From positions 1 to 64,000 of the forward strand of contig NQWY01033931.1 in the NCBI GenBank assembly GCA_019425655.1: DNA of 64,000 bases, read 5' to 3'. The notes beneath the pieces were generated by a model. That model worked only from the letters and a program-made list of their open reading frames with translations. It was not told the DNA's origin and made no database searches. The number at the start of each line of letters is the position of its first letter. Positions within the stretch are counted from its first letter, which is position 1. The translations under genes and the position numbers were made by a program. Below, one piece after another: positions 45,266 to 55,684 of this stretch. Origin of the DNA: Rhizophagus prolifer (Eukaryota; Glomeromycota; Glomeromycetes; Glomerales; Glomeraceae).

Positions 45266-45997
45266 ATGAAATTAAAAAATATTGCCGTAGCTGGCATCGT
45301 ACTCTCTGTTTTCACCCTCTCCGGCTGTGGCGCAATGTCAACGGCAGTTAAAAAACGTAACCTCGATGTCAAAACGCAAATGAGTCAGACCATCTGGCTT
45401 GAGCCATCATCTGAGAAGACCGTTTATATTCAGGTCCGTAATACCTCCGATAAAGATATGTCCGGTCTGGAGGCATTAATTAACCGTGATTTGACGGCGA
45501 AAGGTTATAAAGTCAGTTCGTCCCCGGACACTGCCTATTACTGGGTGCAGGCCAACGTGCTGAAAGCCGATAAAATGGATCTGCGTCAGGCTCAGGGGTT
45601 CCTGAGCACGGGTTATGAAGGAGCCGCTTCTGCCGCCGCCCTGGGAGCCGGTATCACCGCCTACAACTCTTCATCTGCCGGTGCTACGCTGGGTGTCGGA
45701 CTTGCCGCTGGCCTTGTAGGCCTGGCTGCAGATTCGATGGTTGAGGACGTGAACTTCACGATGGTGACCGATCTGCAGATTTCCGAACGCACCAAAGCCA
45801 CCGTGACCACCGACAACGTGGCCGCGTTGCGTCAGGGGACTTCGGCAGTGAAAGTACAGACCAGCTCTGAAGAAGGCAACCGCCAGAAATACCAGACCCG
45901 CGTGGTGTCCAACGCCAACAAGGTCAACCTCAAATTCGAAGAAGCCAAACCTGAACTTGAAGCCCAGCTGGCGAAGTCCATCGCCGGTATTATGTAA
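45266..45997 (+). CDS. traT: TraT surface-exclusion lipoprotein
   Basis: A 243-residue outer-membrane lipoprotein (244 in F): lipobox TLSGC with lipidated C21, then the TraT body ([20 protein letters not shown]). Prevents mating aggregates with cells that already hold the plasmid and contributes to serum resistance. Preceded by a terminator and an inverted repeat. Confidence 0.96.
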   Translation: MKLKNIAVAGIVLSVFTLSGCGAMSTAVKKRNLDVKTQMSQTIWLEPSSEKTVYIQVRNTSDKDMSGLEALINRDLTAKGYKVSSSPDTAYYWVQANVLKADKMDLRQAQGFLSTGYEGAASAAALGAGITAYNSSSAGATLGVGLAAGLVGLAADSMVEDVNFTMVTDLQISERTKATVTTDNVAALRQGTSAVKVQTSSEEGNRQKYQTRVVSNANKVNLKFEEAKPELEAQLAKSIAGIM

Positions 45998-46121
45998 TTC
46001 CCCCGGCGATAGCAGCACGCTGTCGCCGACATTCTCTGCCTTACCCTTCTTAAAGCATAACCCCCTCCGGGGATAAACCCGGATCCGGTGTGTATGTGCG
46101 TAATGTTACTCCTGTGAAATT

Positions 46122-46171
46122 TCGCTTCCTCGCATGACTGCGCATGGCGCAGCCCTGTCTGCGGCGAGCGC
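46122..46171. repeat. dispersed repeat, copy 2 (ColE1-origin-like)
   Basis: Begins TCGCTTCCTCG, has a hairpin centre (CTGCGCATGGCGCAG) and ends CTGCGGCGAGCG. It overlaps the left copy of the 69-base direct repeat. Confidence 0.5.
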
Positions 46172-46227
46172 CTGATTATTAACTTCCTCACGCTACCTGT
46201 TCAGGTGGCGCGATGACTGCCGGAAAA
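46159..46227 (+). repeat. 69-bp direct repeat, left copy
   Basis: Nearly identical to 46657-46725. It carries the ribosome site AGGTGG and the first codons (MTAGK) of the orf at 46213; the right copy does the same for traD. Confidence 0.85.
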
Positions 46228-46584
46228 ATGCTTATGCACACTGCAGACAACTATTTTACTCAGGACAACAAACCCGATACCACCCGATCAGACACCCTCT
46301 GGTCGCTGATTTTACTGGAAAGCGGCCTGGTGGAAGCGCTGGCGATGTTTCGTATTTTTGGGCCCTCTGTCGACAACCAGAGCCATGCCCTGGCGTCGTG
46401 GTGGGCCGGGTACAGATTTACCTGGTGGGGAACACAGGATGATTCAGACGTGTCAGCAGCCTGTGCTGATGTGGTGGTGTCCATCTGCCGCATGGCTGCT
46501 GAACTGGATAACAAAGAGTGGCAGACCGGTGTCAGGCAGGCGCAATTTGAGCTTTCCCTGATGCAGGGCGATCTGCCGGAATAA
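46213..46584 (+). CDS. hypothetical protein sharing a duplicated start with traD
   Basis: A 123-residue soluble protein. Its leader and first five codons duplicate those before traD. The rest (SDTLWSLILLESGLVEALAM, then LASWWAGYRFTWWG) shows no known family. Located between traT and traD. Confidence 0.6.
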   Translation: MTAGKMLMHTADNYFTQDNKPDTTRSDTLWSLILLESGLVEALAMFRIFGPSVDNQSHALASWWAGYRFTWWGTQDDSDVSAACADVVVSICRMAAELDNKEWQTGVRQAQFELSLMQGDLPE

Positions 46585-46656
46585 AGTGCCGGGACAGCAA
46601 CCTCCGCACGTCCCTTCTGTCCTGCCCCCGTACTGAATGTGCTGCCTTCCGCAGGT

Positions 46657-46725
46657 CTGCGGCGGGTACCTGATTATTAACTTCCTCACGCTACCGGCTC
46701 AGGTGGCGCGATGACTGCCGGAAAA
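46657..46725 (+). repeat. 69-bp direct repeat, right copy
   Basis: Second copy, spanning from CTGCGGCG through the traD ribosome site to its first codons. See 46159-46227. Confidence 0.85.
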
Positions 46726-49242
46726 TTTCCTATGAGCTTTGCAGGCAAGAACCTTACTCAGGGCGGCCAGATGACCGCCTACCGCTGGCGCATGTATATT
46801 CAGGTCAACAACTGGATCGGTTTCTGGGTACTTATCCTGTTCGTTCTGATCGCCTCATCCCTGTTCCTGTGGCGCACACCGCAGGAGATGCTGGATAACG
46901 GGGCACTTTACTGGTTCGCTAACCTGAATCAGAGCTTTATCGACCTCATGCCGGCCGGTGCCGGGCGGTTTTACGATATTCATTATTACCACGCACCGAC
47001 GCAGACAAATTATGTCCTCAAAATGACCCTGGTGCAGATTTATGGCGATCCGTACATGAATGCGATGGGGACGCAGGTGCTGGAGCAGCTGCAATGGGCA
47101 GCGCTGGCCAGTGGCATATTTTGCACCGGTGTGTTCGCCGCCATTTCCTGGTATATCTCGCGGATCGGTAAGCAGGAGAGTGAAGATCAGTATATCTCCG
47201 GGATGCAGCTGACAGACAAACCTGCTGACGTGAACCGGTTGCTGCGCCAGAACGGTGAGCTGTCCGATTTGCGCGTCGGGGAGCTGCATATGGTAAAGCG
47301 CGCTGAGGTGATGAATTATCTTATCCACGGCACCATTGGCGTGGGGAAATCGACGATTATTCGCTGGCTGCTCGATTACATTCGCAAGCGCGGCGACCGG
47401 GCCATTATTTACGATTCGGGCTGTACGTTTACCGAAACCCACTACGATCCCCGCACAGACATTATGCTGAACGCCCATGACGATCGCTGCGCCAACTGGC
47501 AGATGTGGGGCGAGTGTGTGGATGCCGTCGATTACGACAACATGGCGGCCAGTCTTATCCCGGTTGAAGGGGATTCTGACCCGTTCTGGGTGTCCAGCTC
47601 GCGTACCATCTATGCCGACCTTGCCATCCGCATGTCCGCCGACCCCGATCGCAGTATCGAAAAATTCCTGAAAACCCTGCTGTCGCTCAGCATGCAGAGC
47701 CTGCGTGAATACCTGGCGAACACGCCGGCTGCCAACCTCGTTGAGGAAAAAATCGAGAAAACGGCTATTTCGATCCGTTCTGTTGTCACCAACTACGCCA
47801 AAGCGCTGCGTTATCTGCAGGGCCTCGATGACGGTGTCAAACCGCCGTTCACCATCCGGGAATGGATGACCACGGAGAAATACGATAACAGCTGGTTATT
47901 TATCTCCACGCAGGCCCGGCACCGTAAGAGCGTAAGGCCGCTGATTTCGCTTTGGGTATCGCTGGCCACCCTGATGCTGCAGAGCATGGGCGAGAACAGC
48001 GACCGACGCGTGTGGTTTATTTTTGACGAACTTCCCAGCCTGCAGCGCATTCCTGAATTCAACGAAACCCTGGCCGAAGGGCGAAAATTTGGTGGCTGCT
48101 TTGTCATCGGCGTACAGAACATGGCGCAGCTGGTTCACGCGTATGGCCGCGAGCTGGCGAAAAGTATGTTTGACCTGCTCAACACACGGATGTACGGCCG
48201 TTCTCCCAGCGCCGAAATGGCAGAAATTGTTCAGAAAGAGCTGGGCAATCAGCGCAAGCGTGAAATCCGGGAGCAGAACTCCTATGGCCTGGATACGGTG
48301 CGTGATGGCATCTCGCTCGGTAAGGACAAGGTTAACAACCCGATTGTCGATTACGAGCAGATTATGCGCCTGCCGAACCTGAATTTTTACGTGCGTCTGC
48401 CGGGGGAATATCCGGTGGTCAGACTGGGCCTGAAATACAAGAAACTGGTGAAACATAACACCGGCCTTATTGAGCGAAACATCCGTGATGTGCTGAGTCC
48501 GGAGCTGGAAAAAGTTATCCAGGAGAACGAACGGGCGGCCACTGCGGCAGGCCTTAACTTCCCGACCGGGGATGAAGTGCTGGAAAGTAACAGTGCCGCT
48601 CCCGAAACCGCGTCTGCTGTTGCCCCGCAGCCGGTGCCGGTAAAAGCAGAAAGCAAACCCGCAAGGCCTGAAGCGGCAAAAGCTCAGGCAACAGCGTCAG
48701 CAAAACCATTAACTCCAGGCCCGGTGCCAGAGAAGGTATCTGTACCGCTTACCCGTCCTCCTGCTGAACCTGTAAGCGGTCCTGCCGTTAATTCCCGGAC
48801 GCCTGAACCTGCGGCAACTGAAACGCCGGGCGGTAACGTTGTTTCCCTGCGTCCAGTGCTGGTACGACCCACACCACCTGTATCTTCGGTCGCACCGGAA
48901 AATGTTCGTACAACGCCTGGTAAAGGTAAAGACGCACTTGAGGTGCTTAATCGCCGGCTTCGCCAGCCCGTCTCCAGCGCAGCCAGTAATGCGGGTGACG
49001 AGGATGTTTCCGGGGGCGGGGAGTCTATGAGCCTCGATATGCACATCACCGCGCTGGCGGATGGTGGCCTTGAGCTGTCCACCGCTGGTACGCATGAGCG
49101 AAGCGACGACCACCCCGCTGATCACCGCGCCAGTAAAAGCCTGGCGCAGGACGAAGAAAACATCCTGCTGCACCGCCATCCTGACGATCCGGGTTACAGC
49201 GAGTATGACCTTAATTATGACGACGGAGAACGTGACCTATGA
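46711..49242 (+). CDS. traD: TraD type IV coupling protein
   Basis: An 843-residue ATPase (717 in F): two N-terminal membrane segments, Walker A GTIGVGKST near residue 206 and Walker B VWFIFDELPSL near residue 433, then a long Pro/Ala/Thr-rich cytoplasmic tail (about 610-800). It hands the relaxosome to the secretion channel. The F-like start MSFAGKNLTQGGQM (46732) is also possible and has its own ribosome site. Overlaps traI. Confidence 0.95.
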   Translation: MTAGKFPMSFAGKNLTQGGQMTAYRWRMYIQVNNWIGFWVLILFVLIASSLFLWRTPQEMLDNGALYWFANLNQSFIDLMPAGAGRFYDIHYYHAPTQTNYVLKMTLVQIYGDPYMNAMGTQVLEQLQWAALASGIFCTGVFAAISWYISRIGKQESEDQYISGMQLTDKPADVNRLLRQNGELSDLRVGELHMVKRAEVMNYLIHGTIGVGKSTIIRWLLDYIRKRGDRAIIYDSGCTFTETHYDPRTDIMLNAHDDRCANWQMWGECVDAVDYDNMAASLIPVEGDSDPFWVSSSRTIYADLAIRMSADPDRSIEKFLKTLLSLSMQSLREYLANTPAANLVEEKIEKTAISIRSVVTNYAKALRYLQGLDDGVKPPFTIREWMTTEKYDNSWLFISTQARHRKSVRPLISLWVSLATLMLQSMGENSDRRVWFIFDELPSLQRIPEFNETLAEGRKFGGCFVIGVQNMAQLVHAYGRELAKSMFDLLNTRMYGRSPSAEMAEIVQKELGNQRKREIREQNSYGLDTVRDGISLGKDKVNNPIVDYEQIMRLPNLNFYVRLPGEYPVVRLGLKYKKLVKHNTGLIERNIRDVLSPELEKVIQENERAATAAGLNFPTGDEVLESNSAAPETASAVAPQPVPVKAESKPARPEAAKAQATASAKPLTPGPVPEKVSVPLTRPPAEPVSGPAVNSRTPEPAATETPGGNVVSLRPVLVRPTPPVSSVAPENVRTTPGKGKDALEVLNRRLRQPVSSAASNAGDEDVSGGGESMSLDMHITALADGGLELSTAGTHERSDDHPADHRASKSLAQDEENILLHRHPDDPGYSEYDLNYDDGERDL

Positions 49243-52200
49243 TGTCAGTCGCCCCCGTAGCCTCGGCAGGCACTGCCGCCGGTTATTACAGCCATTCTGA
49301 TAATTACTATTTCCTCGGCAATCTGCAGAGCCACTGGCTGGGTGAAGGAGCCAGAGAGCTGGGCCTCGACGGGCCTGTCCGGAGTGACTCGCTGACGGCA
49401 GTTCTGGAAGGCCGTCTGCCGGACGGCGGACGGCTGGGGAAAGAAATTAACGGCAATCATGTCCACCGGCCGGGGCATGACCTGACGTTTTCTGCCCCCA
49501 AAAGCGTGTCCATTCTGGCTCTCATTGGCGGCGATAAACGCATGGTTGATGCGCACAACCATGCGGTGCAGGTGGCCGCCGGGTATGTGGAGAAGCTGAT
49601 CTCGGCGCGGGAAACCAAAAATGGCGTCACCTCCATTGTGCATACCGGAAAAATGGTAGCCGCCGCGTTCACGCATGACACCTCACGCAATCTCGATCCG
49701 CAACTGCACACGCACCTTATCGTCGCCAACATGACTGAGCTGGGTGGCAAGTGGAAAGCGCTGGCCACCGATTACATTCATGACGCGGGTTTTATCGAAA
49801 CCGCGATGAAAATGCAGGTCACGCTCGGCAAAATCTACCGTACCTCGCTGCGTGAACAGGTCGAAGCGATGGGGCATAAGGTGGAGGAAGTCGGTAAGCA
49901 CGGCATGTGGGAAATCCGGGGCGTACCGGAGGAGGTCAGGGAGGAATACTCCTCGCGTGGGCGCGAGGTGCAGGGGGCGGTCGGTGCTGAAGCCACCCTG
50001 CGAAGCCGGGATGTGGCGGCAAAAGACACCCGTCGTGCGAAAGTTGACCCGTCCCGCATCAGGCTGATGGAGCGCTGGCAGACACAGATGAAGGAGAAAG
50101 GCTTCGATCTGAAAGGCTATATGGACAGCGTGACGCCAGCTGAAAGCGACACGGCGCGTCCCCCGGCACAAATCCCGTCGCCGGCAGACGTTCAGACACG
50201 GTCACAGCCAGACAGCACACCTGAAAAGGTCCCGGCGCGGGACAGTATACCCGATGCGGGAAAAGTCACTGAACGTGATGTGGCGCGTGAAGAACCGTCC
50301 CGCCCTGTCACATCCACCCCGCCGGTGATGCAGACCGGAACGCACGCCGTGTCACCTGCTGCACTGGGGGCTAAAGCCGGACCTGAAAAACCGCACATCA
50401 GGGCGGAGGTATCTGACGCCGTGCGCCAGGCCATTTCCCATTTAAGTAACGACAAAACCCGTTTTACCTGGGGTGAGCTGATGCTGACGGCCACCGAATT
50501 CAGTGATCAGCTGCCGGCCGTGGCCGAGGTCAAAATGGCTATCGATGCCTCCCTGAAGGACGGCATGATCGTCCCGCTCGACAGTGAAAAGGGCGTGTTC
50601 ACCTCGCGCATTCACCTCCTTGATGAGCTGTCCATCCAGGCACTGAGCCAGGAGCGGCTGAAAGACGGGAAGGTGGTGAGCTTTGCCAGGCCTGAGCAGT
50701 ATGCGCCCCGTGCGCTTGAGGCCGTGGAGAAATCGCCTCTCCTGCTGATGAATGCCCCGACCGGCGTGGCCGGGATCCGGGAGCTGACTACACAGCTGAC
50801 AGATATTTCCACCGCGCACGGGCGTGAGGTGACGGTTCTGGCCAGTTCGGCGGAGCGGGCCACGTCTCTCGCGAAGTCCGATACGTTGCGCGATCGCCTC
50901 ATCAGTCGTTCGCATGTGCTGAGCGGCGATTTCAGCCTAAAGCCGCAGGGCACGCTTATCATTGAAGGTGCCGAGCGTCTGGGCCTGAAAGAAACGCTGG
51001 TTCTGCTGGGGGAAGCGCGTGAAAAAGACGCGCAACTCGTTTTTCTCGACAGCGCGGGACGTCAGGCAAACGGAAACGCCATGTCGGTACTGGAGTCAGC
51101 CGGCGTGGAACGCAGCCGGCGAACTGAGCCTGCGCCGGGCCTTGAGACGGAAGTGGTCAGCATTGCCGACAAACGTGACCGTTATGCTGTTCTGGCCAGC
51201 CGGTTTGCTGAACTCAGCGCCGGCAGTGAGCCGGTCACGGCCGTCGTGCTGGGGCAGCGGGAGCAGAAGCACCTGACGGGGCTTATCCGGGATGCGCTGC
51301 AGAATGCCGGACAGCTTGAGCGTGACGGTGTCACGGTTGAGGCGCGTTCCCCGGTCTGGCTGGACAATAAAACACGCCGAATGTCCGGCACGTACCGGGC
51401 CGGGCAGGTACTGGAAGATCGCAGTGATGCAAAGACCACCCGGCATTTCGTCATTGAGCGTATCCACGAAGACACCCGCGTCCTGTCCCTTATTGACAGT
51501 GATGGTGTACTTTCCCGTATGAAAATGTCTGAACTGACTGCCGACTGGCGTCTGTATGACAGCGAGACGATCAGCATCAGCACAGGCGAGCAGCTGATCG
51601 CCATCGCCGGTGACAGGGAGGCTGGCCTGAAAGCGAAAGACCGGTTGCAGGTCATCGGGTTCAGCGCAAAAGGTATTCAGGTGGAGCGCGATGGCCAGAC
51701 AATGACGCTGCCGGCGGATCGGCCTCTTTATGTGAAACATGCCTATGTGGCCGCGCCGGGCGGGCGGGATAATGATACCGGTGTGGTACTGGCCGCGCTG
51801 AATTCACGTGATATTTCAGCGCGCACCATGAATTCACTGGCGCAGTCCGGCACACGGGCTGAAGTGTTTACAGCTGAAACGCAGGACAGGGCTGAAGCCC
51901 GGTTGCAGCGTATGAACAGCAACAGCTCTCCGGTGCAGCTTGTTCGGCACCTCAGCGGGAAGGACGATGTCAGTGGTGCGATCAGTGCCCTGCATGATGG
52001 GGTAAAAAGTGAGGCAGGGCTTGCAGTCTGGCGCGCCATCAATGACCAGCGTGGGGTGACATTCAGCGAACTGACATTGCTTGCAAAGGCAGCAGAGTAT
52101 CATCCTGACATCGGTGCGGTGGGGCAGCATATCAGCACGATGGTCAGACAGGGCGATCTGCTGCCGGTGTCGGTCAGGGGTGAACCCGCCCTGGTCGCCC

Positions 52201-54731
52201 GCGCCACGTGGGAAATGGAGAAAGCCATTATCCGGGTGATCGATGAGGGTAAAAACACGCAGGAACCGCTGCTCGAGCAGGTTGATCCGCGTTTACTGGA
52301 CGGCCTGACCGGCGGTCAGAAAGCCGCCGCCAGATTGGTGCTGGGCACAACCGATCAGTTTATCGGTATTCAGGGTTATGCCGGGGTCGGCAAGACCACA
52401 CAGGTTAAAGCCGTTAAAGCCGCCATTGAAACTCTGCCTGTCGCCGGACGACCGGTGCTGAGCGGTCTTGCGCCCACACACCAGGCCGTAAAGGAACTTA
52501 AGGACACAGGGATGCCCGCGCAGACGGCGAAGTCTTTCCTGGTTGAGCATGACCAGCGTGTCAACGCCGGCGAAAAACCTGACTACCGTGAACGTGTCTT
52601 TCTTATCGATGAATCCTCCATGATCGGAAACCAGGATACCGCTGCCGTCTACCTTGCGATTCAGGCTGGCGGCGGACGCGGTGTCTCGATGGGGGATACT
52701 GATCAGTTTGAATCGGTAGACTCCGGCGCGCCGTTTAAACTGGTGCAGGAGCGCAGCCCGATGGATGTGGCCATTATGAAAGAGATCGTCCGTCAGAAAG
52801 ATGTCCAGCTGAAAGCTGCAGTACACGACATCATTGATAACCGTATCGATGCCGCCATCAGACGCATTGAGGCGCAGCCGGCCGGTAAAATCCCGCGTAT
52901 GGCCGGGGCCACGCTTCCAGATTCCGGTATTGTCACCACAGAAGATGCCGTGGGCGACATTGTCCGCGACTGGACAGAGCGCACCCCGCAGGCCCGGCAA
53001 AATACGTTAATCATCACGCAACTGAACGCCGACCGGCAGGCCGTCAACGCAGGGATCCACGCGGAATTAGCCGGGCGCGGGGAACTGGGGGAGAAAAGCA
53101 TCACCGTCCCGGTGCTGGAAAAAATGTCCCATACCCGCCATCAGTTTAATAAAACCGCTGCGTGGCAGGCAGGCATGGTGGTGAAACGGGGCGACCGGTA
53201 TCAGGATGTGGTTGCGGTGGACAAAAACGGCTCACTGGTCACGGTCAGGGATGAGGACGGCAGACTCGGGATGGTGTCCCCCCGCGAACTGATCACCGGT
53301 GACGTGGAGCTGTTTAACCGCAGCAGCATCACAGTCAACGGCGGTGATGAGCTGCGCTTTACGGCTACCGACCGGGAGCGTGGCCAGACCGGTAATCAGC
53401 GGTTTACTGTACAGTCCGTGAACGATAACGGTGACATTGTCATGAAGGGCGCGGCCGGAACGAAGGTCATCAATCCCGCGCAGGTGCGTGCAGAGCAGCA
53501 TATCGATTATGCCTGGGCGGTGACGGGCTACGGCGCACAGGGGGCAAGCAGCGAGTACGTGATCGCGCTGGAGGGCACGAAGGGCGGGCGTAAGTATCTG
53601 GCATCACAGCGTGCCTTCTATATATCTGCCTCCCGTGCAAAAGAACATGTGCAAATCTACACCGACGGAAAAAGCCAGTGGGTTGCCGCCATGAAACAAC
53701 CCGAACATGAGGTAAAAACCGCACATGATGCCCTTAAACCGGAGACTCAGCGCCAGCAGGCGAAAGCCATCTGGGCGATGGGGCAGCCCGTCACAAAAAC
53801 CGCCATCGGGCGGGCCTGGACGCGGCATCAGTCAATGGGAGAACACAGCCTGACGGCAAAAATCATCCCGGCCACCCGGCGTTTTCCGGAGCCGGCGCTG
53901 GCATTACCGCTTTATGACAACAATGGCAAAGGGGCCGGACTGGCCCTGATCTCCTTGATTGCCAGCCCTGAAGGGCGGATGACGCAGGGGGACATACGCA
54001 TGCTGGCCACGGAAGGTGCGCGCGGGGCCGTCCTCCAGCGCAGTCAGACCGGCAACACCCATATTGTCAGGAATATCAGCGAAGCCCTGACGACCGTGCG
54101 CGAGCATCCCAAAGACGGCGTGGTATGGCAGACCGGTGAGGAAAAACCCTCAGCACACCTGATGAAAGTCAGCCGGGGGATACATCAGGAGAACGATGCA
54201 GTCCGCATCCGGGGAGTATCAGGCTCTGAACCGGAAATCACTCTGCCCGACACACGGGACAATCCGGCGCGCGAGGCGGAACAGCAGTCTGTGCTGCAGG
54301 CAGCAGAGGCGCTGCGCAGGGCGAGTGAACAGGAGAAAGCCGGCGCGGTTGTGGACACGGAGACGCTGCAGAATGCCCGTCATAAGCCTGAGTCAGTCAC
54401 GTTGCCTGCCGAAGAAAGCATTATTTTACCGACAGACTTGGCGCAGGCGCGCGCAAACCCGGTATTCACGCCGGACAGCAGCACGCTACGCAAACTCACA
54501 CACGACCTGACCGGCAACACCGGAGAAGGGATCCCCGCCGGGTTGATGCGCAGCGAGAACGGCACTGCCCCGGAGCGCACGGCGGCAGAACTTGCCAGTG
54601 CCTCGAAGGTGGTGAATGAACTGGCGGCAGCCGAAAGAGATATGGTACGCCAGCCTGCCGAAGGTGAACGGGGTCGTGTCATCGAGCATGAAGAACACGT
54701 TCATACCCGCACGATCCAGAAAGAACGTTAA
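49239..54731 (+). CDS. traI: TraI relaxase-helicase (MOBF)
   Basis: An 1830-residue protein (1756 in F). The N-terminal relaxase domain has the tyrosines Y16, Y17, Y23 and Y24 (AGYYSHSDNYYFLG) and the metal-binding histidine motif DPQLHTHLIVAN. A long linker and degenerate helicase region follow, then the active helicase with Walker A GYAGVGKTTQ near 1045 and Walker B FLIDESSMIG near 1121, and a C-terminal TraM/accessory region. It nicks oriT, attaches to the 5' end and unwinds the plasmid. Confidence 0.96.
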   Translation: MMSVAPVASAGTAAGYYSHSDNYYFLGNLQSHWLGEGARELGLDGPVRSDSLTAVLEGRLPDGGRLGKEINGNHVHRPGHDLTFSAPKSVSILALIGGDKRMVDAHNHAVQVAAGYVEKLISARETKNGVTSIVHTGKMVAAAFTHDTSRNLDPQLHTHLIVANMTELGGKWKALATDYIHDAGFIETAMKMQVTLGKIYRTSLREQVEAMGHKVEEVGKHGMWEIRGVPEEVREEYSSRGREVQGAVGAEATLRSRDVAAKDTRRAKVDPSRIRLMERWQTQMKEKGFDLKGYMDSVTPAESDTARPPAQIPSPADVQTRSQPDSTPEKVPARDSIPDAGKVTERDVAREEPSRPVTSTPPVMQTGTHAVSPAALGAKAGPEKPHIRAEVSDAVRQAISHLSNDKTRFTWGELMLTATEFSDQLPAVAEVKMAIDASLKDGMIVPLDSEKGVFTSRIHLLDELSIQALSQERLKDGKVVSFARPEQYAPRALEAVEKSPLLLMNAPTGVAGIRELTTQLTDISTAHGREVTVLASSAERATSLAKSDTLRDRLISRSHVLSGDFSLKPQGTLIIEGAERLGLKETLVLLGEAREKDAQLVFLDSAGRQANGNAMSVLESAGVERSRRTEPAPGLETEVVSIADKRDRYAVLASRFAELSAGSEPVTAVVLGQREQKHLTGLIRDALQNAGQLERDGVTVEARSPVWLDNKTRRMSGTYRAGQVLEDRSDAKTTRHFVIERIHEDTRVLSLIDSDGVLSRMKMSELTADWRLYDSETISISTGEQLIAIAGDREAGLKAKDRLQVIGFSAKGIQVERDGQTMTLPADRPLYVKHAYVAAPGGRDNDTGVVLAALNSRDISARTMNSLAQSGTRAEVFTAETQDRAEARLQRMNSNSSPVQLVRHLSGKDDVSGAISALHDGVKSEAGLAVWRAINDQRGVTFSELTLLAKAAEYHPDIGAVGQHISTMVRQGDLLPVSVRGEPALVARATWEMEKAIIRVIDEGKNTQEPLLEQVDPRLLDGLTGGQKAAARLVLGTTDQFIGIQGYAGVGKTTQVKAVKAAIETLPVAGRPVLSGLAPTHQAVKELKDTGMPAQTAKSFLVEHDQRVNAGEKPDYRERVFLIDESSMIGNQDTAAVYLAIQAGGGRGVSMGDTDQFESVDSGAPFKLVQERSPMDVAIMKEIVRQKDVQLKAAVHDIIDNRIDAAIRRIEAQPAGKIPRMAGATLPDSGIVTTEDAVGDIVRDWTERTPQARQNTLIITQLNADRQAVNAGIHAELAGRGELGEKSITVPVLEKMSHTRHQFNKTAAWQAGMVVKRGDRYQDVVAVDKNGSLVTVRDEDGRLGMVSPRELITGDVELFNRSSITVNGGDELRFTATDRERGQTGNQRFTVQSVNDNGDIVMKGAAGTKVINPAQVRAEQHIDYAWAVTGYGAQGASSEYVIALEGTKGGRKYLASQRAFYISASRAKEHVQIYTDGKSQWVAAMKQPEHEVKTAHDALKPETQRQQAKAIWAMGQPVTKTAIGRAWTRHQSMGEHSLTAKIIPATRRFPEPALALPLYDNNGKGAGLALISLIASPEGRMTQGDIRMLATEGARGAVLQRSQTGNTHIVRNISEALTTVREHPKDGVVWQTGEEKPSAHLMKVSRGIHQENDAVRIRGVSGSEPEITLPDTRDNPAREAEQQSVLQAAEALRRASEQEKAGAVVDTETLQNARHKPESVTLPAEESIILPTDLAQARANPVFTPDSSTLRKLTHDLTGNTGEGIPAGLMRSENGTAPERTAAELASASKVVNELAAAERDMVRQPAEGERGRVIEHEEHVHTRTIQKER

Positions 54732-54746
54732 CAGGAGAATATACAC

Positions 54747-55532
54747 ATGGTTTTTAAACAGACCGTTATGCCCTTAATAGTTACAACATTCATTTTATTT
54801 TCAGAAAACACATTGTCTTCAACCCCGCAGACAACCTTCACTGCCGATCAGGAAGCCCGTATTGGACAGATCGCGGGCGATTATCTCATGGCTCACCCGG
54901 AAATACTGGTTAAGGTCAGCCAGAAACTTCAGCAGCAACAGTATGAGCGAATGCAGCTGCGTTTCGCGATGAAGGCTATGGAGCACCAAAGCAACCTGCT
55001 TAACGATCCGGACACACCGTCAGCAGGTCCTGACAGCGCGGGCGTTGCGGTGATTGAATTCTTTGATTATCAGTGCATCTTCTGCAGTCAGCAGGCACCG
55101 GTGATGGAGCAAATCATGGGGACCAGCGCGGATGTGCGTTTTATTTTTAAGGAGTGGCCTGTCTTCGCTCAGAAATGGCCGGCATCAGGAAATGCCGCGC
55201 TGCAGGGGATCAATATATGGAGACAGCACGGCAGCAAAGCCTACATGGCCTATCACAACGGCCTGTACCGGACTGGTCACAATGAAGGGAAGCTGACGAC
55301 AGCGGATATTGATGCCGTTACAGAGGCAACGGGCGTGAAGGTGCAACCCACAGCCGATCGTCATGACGTTCTGGCCAGAACAGATGCACTGGCTCAGGAT
55401 CTGGGACTGACCGGAACGCCAGGCATCATCGTCATGCCGGTAAAAAATGCGACGCCTGACGCCATTACGGTATTCCCCGGCATGGCAACAGCGGAACAGC
55501 TGCAGGCTGCGATTGTAAAAGCCAGGCGGTAG
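54747..55532 (+). CDS. DsbA-family thiol-disulfide oxidoreductase downstream of traI
   Basis: A 261-residue protein with a hydrophobic N-terminus, a helical region and a thioredoxin domain with intact active site CIFC (in FFDYQCIFCSQQAP) and cis-Pro loop TGTPGIIV. It probably forms disulfides in the cysteine-rich Tra proteins. It follows traI by 15 bases with AGGAGA and occupies the place of traX/finO in F, neither of which is seen. Confidence 0.88.
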   Translation: MVFKQTVMPLIVTTFILFSENTLSSTPQTTFTADQEARIGQIAGDYLMAHPEILVKVSQKLQQQQYERMQLRFAMKAMEHQSNLLNDPDTPSAGPDSAGVAVIEFFDYQCIFCSQQAPVMEQIMGTSADVRFIFKEWPVFAQKWPASGNAALQGINIWRQHGSKAYMAYHNGLYRTGHNEGKLTTADIDAVTEATGVKVQPTADRHDVLARTDALAQDLGLTGTPGIIVMPVKNATPDAITVFPGMATAEQLQAAIVKARR

Positions 55533-55631
55533 TGACTTACCCCATCTCCGGGAATGCGTGTGACTACCCGCCAGTAGCTCATGTCCCGTTCAGCCCGGAG
55601 CGTAAGGCGTCCCCGTTATTCCTGTGTCGTT

Positions 55632-55684
55632 GCGCTTCCTCGGTCGCTCGCTCGTAAACTCGGTCACTTCCTGCGGCGAGCACT
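55632..55684. repeat. dispersed repeat, copy 4 (ColE1-origin-like)
   Basis: Begins GCGCTTCCTCGGTCGCTCG and ends CTGCGGCGAGCACT, nearly the canonical form. It marks the end of the tra region; the other 400 bases up to 55992 show nothing else. Confidence 0.6.

Noticed and set aside
50442-50915. Several 100-230-residue minus-strand frames inside traI
   Set aside because: All are shadows of the 1830-codon traI frame.
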